Source: Brevibacillus sp. (GTDB lineage Bacteria > Bacillota > Bacilli > Brevibacillales > Brevibacillaceae). From it: a stretch of 31,247 nucleotides of DNA. The notes below the pieces were generated by a model. It was not told where the DNA came from and made no database searches. It saw only the letters and a program-made list of their open reading frames with translations. Where the stretch lies: positions 1 through 31,247 of the forward strand of contig JARDZO010000030.1 of assembly GCA_029240815.1 (NCBI GenBank), written 5' to 3'. Within the stretch, counting starts at the first letter, position 1; each line of letters opens with the position of its first letter. Below are positions 15,448 to 22,842 of the stretch, in pieces. The translations under genes and the position numbers were made by a program.

Positions 15448-16836
15448 ATGGCACAAAATGCGAAAAACCTCATTGGTCTAACCGGGATACCACTCGTCAT
15501 GGTGCTGGGCAATTCCATGTTGATTCCCGTCTTGCCGACTATGAAAGCCAAAATGCATCTCACCTCCTTACAGACTAGCTTACTCATTACCGCCTTTTCC
15601 ATCGCTGCAGGTATTGTGATTCCGTTTGCAGGGTATTTATCAGACAGGTTTGGCCGCAAGATTGTCATTATCCTCTCTCTCGTCGTGTATGGGCTGGGAG
15701 GGCTTGTGGCTGGTCTAGCTGCCCTGTGGTGGGACGAACCTTATTCCCTCATCATGATTGGACGCGTGCTTCAAGGGATAGGTGCTGCCGGAACCGCACC
15801 AATCGCCATGGCTTTGGCAGGGGATTTGTTCAATGGTGCTTCGGAGAGCAAGGCGCTAGGACTCATGGAGACCTCAAACGGATTGGGAAAAGTATTGAGC
15901 CCCATTTTTGGCTCCCTCCTTGCGTTGATTTCCTGGTACATGGTGTTTCTGGCATTTCCAATCATCTGCGGTGTCGTCCTTGTGCTGTACTTGATTTTGA
16001 CAAAAGAAAAGAAGCAGGAAAAGCAGCCGCTGCCAGTTAAACAGTATTTGCATTCCATTGGACAAGTGTTCAAGCAGCATGGAAAATGGCTCATACCAGC
16101 CTTTTTTATCGGGAGCATCTGTCTGTTTACACTGTTCGGGGTGCTGTTCTATCTGTCTGATTTACTGGAAGAAAAGTATAAGATCGATGGTGTCATCAAA
16201 GGCGGATTCCTAGCGATTCCACTGCTCGTCATGAGCATCGCGGCGTACCTGACCGGCTTGATCATTAAAAAGAAGCTGGGACTTATGCGCTGGTTTGTCA
16301 TTGCAGGCATGTTCTTGCTCTCTGCCTCGTATATTTTGGCCAGCTTTGTCAAGGGCGCATATGCGCTCATCGGAATCCTGGTCATCGGCAGTATGGGCAC
16401 AGGGATGATCCTGCCGTGTTTGAACAGCATGATCGTGGGGGCTGTACAAAAAGCAGAGCGCGGAATGATTACATCGCTGTACAGCGGCGTCCGTTTTATT
16501 GGAGTAGCGGTTGGTCCACCTATCTTTACATGGTTACTGGGCATTTCACGCACAGTCATGTTTAGTTCGATTGCAGGTTTGTCGCTCGTATTTGGAGTCG
16601 TGGCGATCTTTTTTCTGAAACCGAAACAGGCGCAACAGCAGACACAAGCTGCAGGCGTGGAGAGTCAGGTAGATCGAGAGACAAAAGCCTGGCGACAAGT
16701 CTCAGAAATACTGGGGATAGAGCCTGAAACCACAGAGGAAAAAAGAAAAGAAGATGCTGTCGAGAGGTTCGGGTTTGATCCCAACGAGTTGATCAAACAA
16801 GTGATGTCAGGGAAGAAGGAAAAGGAAAAAAACTAA
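15448..16836 (+). CDS. MFS transporter (DHA1-like drug/metabolite exporter)
   Basis: Product of 462 residues from ATG 15448 behind GAGAAGGAG, 16 bp after the enolase-superfamily gene and probably cotranscribed. Twelve predicted membrane segments; motif A GYLSDRFGRK at residues 62-71 between TM2 and TM3, and GRVLQGIGAAGTAPIAMALAGDLF in TM4-5 as in drug:H+ antiporters. It ends in a charged cytoplasmic tail of about 65 residues (from about 397, Q/E/K-rich) that is not typical. Family membership suggests efflux by proton antiport; the substrate is unknown. A long inverted repeat follows. Confidence 0.88.
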   Translation: MAQNAKNLIGLTGIPLVMVLGNSMLIPVLPTMKAKMHLTSLQTSLLITAFSIAAGIVIPFAGYLSDRFGRKIVIILSLVVYGLGGLVAGLAALWWDEPYSLIMIGRVLQGIGAAGTAPIAMALAGDLFNGASESKALGLMETSNGLGKVLSPIFGSLLALISWYMVFLAFPIICGVVLVLYLILTKEKKQEKQPLPVKQYLHSIGQVFKQHGKWLIPAFFIGSICLFTLFGVLFYLSDLLEEKYKIDGVIKGGFLAIPLLVMSIAAYLTGLIIKKKLGLMRWFVIAGMFLLSASYILASFVKGAYALIGILVIGSMGTGMILPCLNSMIVGAVQKAERGMITSLYSGVRFIGVAVGPPIFTWLLGISRTVMFSSIAGLSLVFGVVAIFFLKPKQAQQQTQAAGVESQVDRETKAWRQVSEILGIEPETTEEKRKEDAVERFGFDPNELIKQVMSGKKEKEKN

Positions 16837-16912
16837 CAGGCATTCCCCAGTCAGTCTCGTTCCTAGAAATCGTGCAGGGACGGACTGATTTGGGAAATGC
16901 CTGTCTGGCGTT
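16835..16912. terminator. Long inverted repeat acting as bidirectional terminator
   Basis: The left arm (16835-16857, ACAGGCATTCCCCAGTCAGTC) pairs with the right arm (16883-16904, GACTGATTTGGGAAATGCCTGT) with two mismatches/bulges, about 21 bp of stem and a 25-base loop. Minus-strand transcripts run into a T stretch beyond the left arm (complement of AAAAAAAC); plus-strand ones meet GTTTTAA. It sits between the convergent MFS and Nudix genes. Confidence 0.75.
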
Positions 16913-17389
16913 TTAATCCGGTTGAGCGAATCGATGTGTGGAGGTGTGAGCAAGTGCCAACGGATAGACATCATCGTAGAGCAACCTGCTAAACTGTGGA
17001 TTTCCTTTAACCTCCGCAGGGAAGGTGTCAAAAAGAACAGTCTGAGCTACATCGGTACCGGTAGGAATCTCGGTGTACTGCAAGACGCGAGCGATGTAAA
17101 TATCTTTTACCATGGAGTGGTCGATCGTGTATTGACCGATACGCTCAATCCCTTCCAGTACGGCTCCCGTTTCTTCATACACTTCTCGGACAGCGGCAGC
17201 CAGACTACTCTCGCCTGGCTCAATTTTTCCGCCGGGTAATTCAATCCCACGCGTGCGATGGCGTGTGAATAGCAATTTGCCTTGCCAAAAGGGAAGGATA
17301 AGGACATGGCGAGCCTCGTTTTGACGATAATCTCTGGGATCAAACGTCAGTTCTACAGGCAAGCCAAAGTCATCTTGAAACGCATGCAT
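16913..17389 (-). CDS. Nudix hydrolase, MutT/YtkD type
   Basis: Protein of 158 residues with a complete Nudix box ([24 protein letters not shown], residues 53-76), including Glu60, Arg68, Glu69, Glu72 and Glu73 for Mg binding and pyrophosphate hydrolysis. The N-terminal [14 protein letters not shown] and RGIELPGGK resemble B. subtilis YtkD, an 8-oxo-(d)GTPase/RNA pyrophosphohydrolase active around sporulation; this is similarity from memory. GGAG lies before the ATG. The upstream flavoprotein gene ends 31 bp away on the same strand, so the two may be cotranscribed. Confidence 0.88.
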   Translation of the reverse strand: MHAFQDDFGLPVELTFDPRDYRQNEARHVLILPFWQGKLLFTRHRTRGIELPGGKIEPGESSLAAAVREVYEETGAVLEGIERIGQYTIDHSMVKDIYIARVLQYTEIPTGTDVAQTVLFDTFPAEVKGNPQFSRLLYDDVYPLALAHTSTHRFAQPD

Positions 17390-17420
17390 GACTGGCTCTC
17401 CTTTACGTGCGCCAAAAGGC

Positions 17421-18335
17421 TCAAGGATGTTGAATCTGGAGTGAAATATGTTTGACAGCTTTCATCGCTTGCCCGATAGCCAACGACAAGCTTGCGTAGG
17501 AAGCTCCATTGCTGACGTCACCCAGGGCATAGACCCAGTCGGGGGAGGTTCGCTGGCAGTCATCCGTTTGCAAGTATCCGTCTCCAAAGGTTGTCAGTGA
17601 CGGAAAGGAATCGCTGTTGCCGTGAACGCCAATCCGCGGCAGAATCCAATCTACCACGATTTCAAAAGGATGCCCGGAACCGATAGAACGAAGCTTTAGG
17701 GCAATTCTTTCGTCTCGAACCTCATATGTATCGATTTGTGTCTCCCAGTAAACTTGCAGATTAGGCAGTTCTTCCAGTCGTGTAGCCCACTGGGTGCGAG
17801 CACGCAGATGATGACTTCGGACGAGAAGATCAACTCGGTGTGCAAATTTGCTGAGATTGGCGGCACTTTCCAATGCGCGATCACCACCGCCGATGACAGC
17901 GATATCCTGACCTGTAATAAATGCAGCTTGCGCAGTGGTAGAAAACGCGGTCGTCAAGACACGTGGGCATCCTTCCAGCGCAGGAATGACGTTTGGACTC
18001 ACTCCAGTTGCGATGATGACAAAATCGGCCTGATAGCTCTTTTTGGTCGTAGTAACAATATGTGTGAGTGGATCAATGGAAATGACGGCTTCATCTAGAC
18101 GCAGACGCAGCGTTTGGAGGGCAGGATGCAGCTTCAGCTCCTCTAACAAGTCACGTCCCTGAGGATAGACGCGAGGAGGAAAGTCCACGATTTCATTGCG
18201 AATATGCAATAATTGTCCGCCTATATGATCCGATTTTTCCACGAGCAGCCAGGATAACCCTAATCGTTGGCACCAAATAGCCGCGGACAGCCCCCCGATG
18301 CCGCCACCTGCGATCAGCACCTGTACATGTTCCAC
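17421..18335 (-). CDS. Thioredoxin-reductase-like NAD(P)/FAD oxidoreductase without CxxC
   Basis: Flavoprotein of 304 residues. FAD site: [17 protein letters not shown] near residue 10, HIGGQL, and the C-terminal [28 protein letters not shown](P)H site: [12 protein letters not shown] near 150. Where thioredoxin reductases carry CATC just before the pyridine-nucleotide domain, this protein has AFSTTAQ, so it cannot be a dithiol reductase of that type. It is more likely a reductase for ferredoxin, another small carrier or a low-molecular-weight thiol. Paired with the Nudix gene downstream. The start ATG 18335 has only a distant G-rich stretch upstream. Confidence 0.8.
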   Translation of the reverse strand: MEHVQVLIAGGGIGGLSAAIWCQRLGLSWLLVEKSDHIGGQLLHIRNEIVDFPPRVYPQGRDLLEELKLHPALQTLRLRLDEAVISIDPLTHIVTTTKKSYQADFVIIATGVSPNVIPALEGCPRVLTTAFSTTAQAAFITGQDIAVIGGGDRALESAANLSKFAHRVDLLVRSHHLRARTQWATRLEELPNLQVYWETQIDTYEVRDERIALKLRSIGSGHPFEIVVDWILPRIGVHGNSDSFPSLTTFGDGYLQTDDCQRTSPDWVYALGDVSNGASYASLSLAIGQAMKAVKHISLQIQHP

Positions 18336-18357
18336 TCTCAGTCCCCCCGATTCCCAT

Positions 18358-18374
18358 AACCTCTATAAGAGGTT
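18358..18374. repeat. 7-bp stem hairpin in the divergent region
   Basis: AACCTCT-ATA-AGAGGTT, followed on the plus strand by TTCTTAATTTTAG. It lies 22 bp upstream of the flavoprotein start, so it would be in that gene's leader or be an operator. It serves no obvious plus-strand gene as terminator. Confidence 0.45.
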
Positions 18375-18457
18375 TTCTTAATTTTAGACTACCTGTTTCG
18401 CTTCCGGAGTGCAAGAACGTTCAGTGGATTCCCTTTGCTTAACGGTCGTCACCTTTC

Positions 18458-18486
18458 TACAAATAGTCGGGAGAATGTGGTAAAAT
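18458..18486 (+). promoter_or_regulatory. Extended -10 promoter of the LCP gene
   Basis: TGGTAAAAT (18478-18486) is an extended -10, with a weak TACAAA (18458-18463) 17 bp further upstream. The start codon is 75 bp downstream. Confidence 0.4.
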
Positions 18487-18561
18487 GGGACATGATTTTC
18501 CAGAATGTTGAGAGAATAATAAGGTGATGCGGAAATTCGACGAAAAAAGGAGTTGACCAAC

Positions 18562-19932
18562 GTGCCCGCAAAAATGGAAAAACCTCAAGCTCCTTCGAAC
18601 CAGGCAAGCAAAAAGAAGCGGCGTGGACGGCGAAGCAAAAAAATGTATGTGCTCCTCGCGAGTTGCCTGTTTCTCTGTTTACTGGCAGTCGGAGTCGGCT
18701 TTGCACTCAGTGAAGTAGAAGAAACGTTGGATATCGTGACAGATGATCCGTACAAACTCCCCGATCAGCAAAAAGTCGAACAGCCTTATGAACAAAAGAA
18801 ATCTCTTTCTTTTGTGATCGTGGGATTGGATACGCGAAAAAATATTGGAATGTTAAATACGGATGTTCTAGTCGTGGCTGTGGCGAATCCGGTGACGCAA
18901 AAGCTCACGATGGTGTCTTTGCCCAGAGATACTCGCGTACAGATTCCGGGGTATCCTGGCTATCACAAAATTAACGAGGTCTTTGCTCTGGGAGAAGAGA
19001 TCAAGAAAAGAGCGGAGAGCAAGGGACAGCCTGTGACAGAAAACGGGATGACCTTGTTGAAAAAAACGCTCGAGCATATGCTGGGTGTGTCGGTAGGGCA
19101 CTACGTCCAACTTGATTTCGAGGGCTTTACTGCAGTCATCGACAAGCTGGGTGGCGTGAAGGTAGAAGTGGACAAAGATCTGGTCTATGAACTGCCACAG
19201 GAAGGTGTGTACCGTAATTTGAAAAAAGGGACACAAGTACTGAATGGCGAGCAAGCTCTTGGCTTTGTTCGTCACCGTTTGGACAAGCGTGGTTCTGCCT
19301 ACAATTCCAGTGACTTTGATCGGAACAGAAGACAGCAACAGGTCATCAAGGCAGTCGCTGACAAGGTAGCGTCTGTGGACGGAATCGGCAGTTTGACCGC
19401 TGTTTTGGAAACGGTAGGCAAGCACATCCGGACCGATTTATCAAAGGATCAGATCAAGGGATTAGCCGTGGATTTTGGTGCAATTTCGTCAGGGAATATG
19501 GTTTCCCTCGATAATGGAGCGGTTTGGAGTTCTCCGTATTCGCTTTGGCCAAGAGAGAAGATGGAAGCCGTACGTACGAGCCTTCAGTCTGAGCTGGGCG
19601 CGACAGATGCGATTGCACAATCAGATCTCAGTGATGCGGCGATCGCAGAAGTGGCGAAGGCAGAAATCAAAACGCAGCCGAAGAAGGTAACGAAAACGCA
19701 GACGCCGCCATCAACAAAAGAACAGCCGAAAAATCCCAATCCGTCGAAAGGCACGACTGCTCCAACTCCTCCGGTAACATCGGAACCAGATACGAATCAG
19801 GTTCCAACTGATCCAGCGAACGGGCAAGCGGGACAGGAAGAGCAACCACTTACCCCGGACATGCCTCCGCCGGACATTTTGGCTCCTCCAGCACCAGTCG
19901 AGGGTGCCGAAACTGGACAAACCGGAATGTAG
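18562..19932 (+). CDS. LytR-CpsA-Psr (LCP) family cell-wall polymer transferase
   Basis: Product of 456 residues; GTG 18562 chosen because AAAAGGAG (18546-18552) lies 9 bases away. A Lys/Arg-rich cytoplasmic start, one membrane helix (about 29-49), then the extracellular LCP domain with NTDVL (99-103), SLPRDTRVQIPG (119-130), HKINEVFALG, and a late R-H-R (GFVRHRLDKRGS) and DFDRNRRQQQVI that bind polyprenyl pyrophosphate. LCP enzymes move teichoic acids or other glycopolymers from lipid carriers to peptidoglycan. From about residue 345 an unusual Pro/Thr/Gln-rich tail of some 110 residues extends toward the wall. Confidence 0.93.
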   Translation: MPAKMEKPQAPSNQASKKKRRGRRSKKMYVLLASCLFLCLLAVGVGFALSEVEETLDIVTDDPYKLPDQQKVEQPYEQKKSLSFVIVGLDTRKNIGMLNTDVLVVAVANPVTQKLTMVSLPRDTRVQIPGYPGYHKINEVFALGEEIKKRAESKGQPVTENGMTLLKKTLEHMLGVSVGHYVQLDFEGFTAVIDKLGGVKVEVDKDLVYELPQEGVYRNLKKGTQVLNGEQALGFVRHRLDKRGSAYNSSDFDRNRRQQQVIKAVADKVASVDGIGSLTAVLETVGKHIRTDLSKDQIKGLAVDFGAISSGNMVSLDNGAVWSSPYSLWPREKMEAVRTSLQSELGATDAIAQSDLSDAAIAEVAKAEIKTQPKKVTKTQTPPSTKEQPKNPNPSKGTTAPTPPVTSEPDTNQVPTDPANGQAGQEEQPLTPDMPPPDILAPPAPVEGAETGQTGM

Positions 19933-19939
19933 CACATTC

Positions 19940-19961
19940 GTTAGGCTATCGTACATATACT
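19940..19961 (+). promoter_or_regulatory. Weak sporulation-type promoter candidate before the Hsp20 gene
   Basis: CATATACT (19954-19961), the same octamer as the candidate sigma-E -10 upstream of ylmC, follows ATTCG/ACATT-like sequence about 15 bp upstream. Only the -10 is a reasonable match. Confidence 0.22.
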
Positions 19962-20023
19962 GCAGGAGAAAACACCGCTTCATTGGATTCCTGACCTGAC
20001 CGTAGGAAAGGAGGGGAATGTAA

Positions 20024-20623
20024 GTGAAAAACCTGCAGGAGACAATGAAACAACTGCAAAAGACTTCCGAGAGCCTTTCAAAGTTAAGTCTGGATCAGGA
20101 GCATCCTTGGAAGGCATTGAGCCAGATGAACCAGATTCTAGACTCGAATTTTTGGGATAATCTCGTGAACTTGACGGGGCATTCTGCCGCTCAGACTACG
20201 AGTCAAGTGAGTGAGGTAGTCCCAGCTATTCAAAAAACAAAGAAAAAACAGAAAGAAAAACAACCGCCGATCATCGTGCACAAGAGCGATATCGATCAGT
20301 TTCCCGTAACAGACATTTTCCAGACGGAGCATTTGGTAATTGTTTGCTGTGAACTCCCAGGCTTTGCTCGAGATAGTCTGGAAGTCACCTTGACTGAACA
20401 GCGTACGCTTGAGTTGAAAGGTACGATCAAGAGGCATGAGTATTCCAGTTCCTGCATTCAGCAAGAACGCGCTTACGGAACTTTCAGCAGGCAGATCGAG
20501 TTACCGGTGACGGTCAGCGCAAAAGGCATGAAGGCCCAGTATCAGGATGGATTGTTAGAGCTGTATATACCGAGGGATGGTACTCCGCGTGAAAGGAAAA
20601 CCACGTTTCGAGCAAATCTGTAA
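20024..20623 (+). CDS. Hsp20/alpha-crystallin family protein
   Basis: Product of 199 residues from GTG 20024 behind AAAGGAGGGG. The C-terminal half (about 85-199) is an alpha-crystallin domain: FPVTDIFQTEHLVIVCCELPGF, LTEQRTLELKGTIKR, ERAYGTFSRQIELP, KGMKAQYQDGLLELYIPR, typical of ATP-independent holdase chaperones. The N-terminal arm of about 80 residues is longer than usual, Gln/Ser-rich, and ends in a basic KKKQKEK stretch. B. subtilis has alpha-crystallin-type spore coat proteins (CotM, CotP); with gerP next door a spore role is possible but not shown. A terminator follows. Confidence 0.87.
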   Translation: MKNLQETMKQLQKTSESLSKLSLDQEHPWKALSQMNQILDSNFWDNLVNLTGHSAAQTTSQVSEVVPAIQKTKKKQKEKQPPIIVHKSDIDQFPVTDIFQTEHLVIVCCELPGFARDSLEVTLTEQRTLELKGTIKRHEYSSSCIQQERAYGTFSRQIELPVTVSAKGMKAQYQDGLLELYIPRDGTPRERKTTFRANL

Positions 20624-20651
20624 GAGGCGGTTTCATACCTCCTCTTTTTTT
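20623..20651 (+). terminator. Terminator of the Hsp20 gene
   Basis: AGAGGCGG (20623-20630), seven-base loop, CCTCCTCT (20638-20645), one internal mismatch, then a T run. The stop codon overlaps the stem. Confidence 0.85.
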
Positions 20652-20692
20652 CTGTTCAATTCCTGCATGCACGTCCATTTTATAAACGAAAA

Positions 20693-20719
20693 CAGTGTTA
20701 ATGTGGGCCATTAACACTG
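20693..20719 (-). terminator. Terminator of the gerP operon
   Basis: Perfect 11-bp inverted repeat CAGTGTTAATG / CATTAACACTG with a five-base loop, just past the gerPF stop. Read on the minus strand it is followed by GTTTTCGTTT. Confidence 0.85.
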
Positions 20720-20721
20720 CA

Positions 20722-20937
20722 TTACACATTCCCTACGAGTGGTTGATCCACGACACTAGGATCGAGCGTGTTCGTGGAGCTGGCACCATTGACCGTATTT
20801 ACAAGGTTCCCTGTGTTGCCGCCACCTGAGCCGGAAAACGTTTTGGTCGCGCTTTTTGGAGATATGTTGAGTGTGTCTCCAAAATTGACGGTTCCCGAGT
20901 TGCTGTTGATATTGACTGCTCCTATGATTGAAGGCAA
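20722..20937 (-). CDS. gerPF: Spore germination protein GerPF
   Basis: Protein of 71 residues; TTG start at 20937 with GGGAGGAG seven bases upstream. The MPSIIGAVNINSNSGTVNFGDTLNISPKSATKTFSGSGGGNTG opening and NGASSTNTLDPSVVDQPLVGN end are the GerPA/GerPF family pattern. GerP proteins are made in the mother cell and help small germinants cross the coat to inner-membrane receptors. Last gene of the operon, 35 bp after gerPE, followed by the terminator. The full DPxxxDQ tail identifies this one as GerPF by order and sequence. Confidence 0.92.
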   Translation of the reverse strand: MPSIIGAVNINSNSGTVNFGDTLNISPKSATKTFSGSGGGNTGNLVNTVNGASSTNTLDPSVVDQPLVGNV

Positions 20938-20972
20938 CGATATCTCCTCCCTTCACATTCGCCACCCTCGGC

Positions 20973-21347
20973 CTAGCGCTTGTCACGGACTAGGTGCCGA
21001 ATATTTTTGACGCGAGTTTCCAATTCCACGCATTCACTCGAGCCGATGTGGATGACCGCTGAAGCGGCAGCAAAGGAGACGTTTACTTTATCGACCCGGA
21101 TCGAGGGGGCATCATGCAGGGTAATAATCGTGATGGGTTCCTGATCCGGAGGGATAGGTATTGGCTCAGAAAAGATTGTATAGTCTCGAAACAGAAATTC
21201 ATTCTCGAAAAAAATCGCCTTATCCCGCTGAACGGCGAGGATGTAAGAAATCGCATCCATCTTCTCAGAATCTCCAATCTGCAGGACTGAGGAGGCGTCG
21301 ATAGAAATGTTGGTGAGGGAATGAACATGACTCGTTCTGCTGTACAT
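20973..21347 (-). CDS. gerPE: Spore germination protein GerPE
   Basis: Protein of 124 residues from ATG 21347 with AAAGGAGG upstream. MYSRTSHVHSLTNISIDASSVLQIGDSE is the usual GerPE start. Two related segments are visible: SSVLQIGDSEKMDAISYILAV (about 18-38) and ASAVIHIGSSECVELETRVKNIRH (about 94-117), suggesting an internal duplication. Function in the coat is as for the other GerP proteins; no catalytic motif. It lies between gerPD and gerPF in the usual operon order. Confidence 0.92.
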   Translation of the reverse strand: MYSRTSHVHSLTNISIDASSVLQIGDSEKMDAISYILAVQRDKAIFFENEFLFRDYTIFSEPIPIPPDQEPITIITLHDAPSIRVDKVNVSFAAASAVIHIGSSECVELETRVKNIRHLVRDKR

Positions 21348-21361
21348 GATCGAAACCTCCT

Positions 21362-21562
21362 TTACGGTGTAGGTTCTGGTGTCTCTATAGGTTGTGCCAC
21401 GCCAACAATGTAACTCTCAGGAGGAGTTTCAAAAATTGAGGTGAGAATGACCGATTTGCAGTCACCTATCAATAAGGAGGCTGCTGATGCAAGATTGATG
21501 ATGTTGATCGAGCCTACACGCACTTCACCATTGATTACCTTGTAGATCATGTCAGGTTTCAT
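21362..21562 (-). CDS. gerPD: Spore germination protein GerPD
   Basis: About 66 residues. ATG 21562 has GGAG close upstream; GTG 21571 (three residues longer) and ATG 21550 are alternatives. Either early start overlaps the end of gerPC, a sign of translational coupling. The body VINGEVRVGSINIINLASAASLLIGDCKSVILTSIFETPPESY is the GerPD pattern. A second, divergently transcribed gene at 22843 encodes a clear relative of this protein. Confidence 0.9.
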   Translation of the reverse strand: MKPDMIYKVINGEVRVGSINIINLASAASLLIGDCKSVILTSIFETPPESYIVGVAQPIETPEPTP

Positions 21563-22169
21563 CCACTCCACGTGGTAAATTTTTCACGAATGTTTCGCAA
21601 GTGCGTTCAATGTCCCTTTTCACTTTTTGTATGGTTCTTTGGCACAAGGCATCGATTTGCTCTGGTTCCCAGTCTTCTGTTTCGGTTTGATTCAAATAGT
21701 GGCGAATTCGCGAATCGATTTGTTTCTTTATATCATCCATAATAAACGCACGATAAGTGTCATCGAGCGGGTAACCGGCTTCTTCCTCGATTCGTTCAAG
21801 CACTTGATAGGCATCATGGTTGAGGTAGTCGTAAATATCCTTTTGAACACGACCAAAGGCGGGGGAATCCGTTCTCCTAGGGGGAGGTTTATCCTCGGTA
21901 GTTTGGTTGATAGAATACTCACCCATTCCAGCATCTACGCCTTTTGGATTTAACCCAATGTTCAATGTGCCTTCGAGCCGCTCGACCTTTAGAAGATCAA
22001 ACTTATACTCATTTTTGATCACAGGTGGAACCTGTTTTTCCTTCATTTCATCAATGTCCTGATTCAGTTTTTCAATCAGCTTTTTCATCGCTTCCATGTG
22101 CTTGTTTTGCACCTGCAAATATTCATGCAGTTGCTGAAAGTACTGCATCATTTCTGGACCCATATACAT
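21552..22169 (-). CDS. gerPC: Spore germination protein GerPC
   Basis: About 205 residues; ATG 22169 is preferred because AAGGA lies 8 bases upstream, while ATG 22178 overlaps that site. The N-terminal third is a coiled coil (QYFQQLHEYLQVQNKHMEAMKKLIEKLNQDIDEM), followed by the GerPC domain: YKFDLLKVERLEGTLNIGLNPKG, then helical C-terminal segments rich in Arg, Asp and Glu (YDYLNHDAYQVLERIEEEAGYPLDDTYRAFIMDDIKKQIDSRIRHYL). It is the largest GerP protein and the only one with an evident helical scaffold. Confidence 0.92.
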   Translation of the reverse strand: MYMGPEMMQYFQQLHEYLQVQNKHMEAMKKLIEKLNQDIDEMKEKQVPPVIKNEYKFDLLKVERLEGTLNIGLNPKGVDAGMGEYSINQTTEDKPPPRRTDSPAFGRVQKDIYDYLNHDAYQVLERIEEEAGYPLDDTYRAFIMDDIKKQIDSRIRHYLNQTETEDWEPEQIDALCQRTIQKVKRDIERTCETFVKNLPRGVDET

Positions 22170-22210
22170 ACCTATCATCCTTACTTATTATCTGACAAAA
22201 GAGTTCTTGC

Positions 22211-22435
22211 TTAACGAGGCTCAACCAAGGGGATGAGAGGGACGAACATATCGGATCGGGGCCTACCAGGCGCTATTTCTGCTTCTGGAGCTGGCTCTGT
22301 AAACCCCCCGGTATTGTATAGCTGAGATAAAGGTTTAATAATGCCCGCACTCCCAATTTGACAGACGGACGAATTGGTTAGGCCATCAATTTTAAGATTG
22401 TGAATGACGATGTTTTGATGGATAAAAAAATTCAT
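22211..22435 (-). CDS. gerPB: Spore germination protein GerPB
   Basis: 74 residues from ATG 22435, two bases beyond the gerPA stop, with AAGGGACGGG in the end of gerPA as ribosome site. MNFFIHQNIVIHNLKIDGLTNSSVCQIGSAGIIKPLSQLYNTGGFTEPAPE is the GerPB pattern; the tail is Pro-rich. Tight spacing indicates coupling to gerPA. Confidence 0.93.
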   Translation of the reverse strand: MNFFIHQNIVIHNLKIDGLTNSSVCQIGSAGIIKPLSQLYNTGGFTEPAPEAEIAPGRPRSDMFVPLIPLVEPR

Positions 22436-22437
22436 GT

Positions 22438-22683
22438 TCAATCCCGTCCCTTGGTCGTTGACTCACACAAGTCTTGGACAAATACAGGCCAATCATCGTT
22501 TTTTGTTTCATTCACGTAGACGACGCTCCGTGGAACTCTCACATTCAAGGTGGTTCCTGAATTAAAGGACCCTCCGCCAGCGAAGGTTTTGGCGTAGCTC
22601 ACAGGTGAGATTTTACGGACATCCCCGACGTTGAAGACACCGCTGACGCTGTTGACGTTGATTACACCGACAATGGCTGGCAC
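22438..22683 (-). CDS. gerPA: Spore germination protein GerPA, with divergent C-terminus
   Basis: 81 residues from GTG 22683, GAAGGGTG eight bases upstream. MPAIVGVINVNSVSGVFNVGDVRKISPVSYAKTFAGGGSFNSG is a normal GerPA/GerPF N-terminal half. The C-terminal half (NVRVPRSVVYVNETKNDDWPVFVQDLCESTTKGRD) lacks the family's usual SxTNTxDPDxxDQ end seen intact in gerPF of the same operon. First gene of the operon, read from a sigma-K-like promoter. Confidence 0.88.
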   Translation of the reverse strand: MPAIVGVINVNSVSGVFNVGDVRKISPVSYAKTFAGGGSFNSGTTLNVRVPRSVVYVNETKNDDWPVFVQDLCESTTKGRD

Positions 22684-22716
22684 AGTATCTACACCCTTCT
22701 GGAGAAATCCTTTTTG

Positions 22717-22743
22717 TATTGTATGTGATTGGCCATTGGGTGT
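22717..22743 (-). promoter_or_regulatory. Sigma-K-type promoter of the gerP operon
   Basis: On the minus strand AC (complement of 22742-22743), spacer 16, CATACAATA (complement of 22717-22725). This matches the sigma-K consensus AC-N16/17-CATAnnnTA exactly. The -10 also matches sigma-E CATACAnT but no sigma-E -35 is at the right distance. gerP is known to be late mother-cell expressed. Confidence 0.7.
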
Positions 22744-22760
22744 TCATATCTGTTTTTGCC

Positions 22761-22788
22761 ACATCATGATAGGTGCAGGCATAGGATG
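22761..22788 (+). promoter_or_regulatory. Sigma-K-like promoter of the gerPD-like gene
   Basis: AC (22761-22762), spacer 17, CATAGGATG (22780-22788): AC-N17-CATAnnnTA with only the last A changed to G. It faces away from the gerP promoter inside the same 159-bp gap and would give a leader of about 45 bases. Confidence 0.45.
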
Positions 22789-22842
22789 AACAATCAGCTG
22801 AGGCTGACGTTTTAGACTTGAAAGCAAAAGGGGAAAAGTAGG

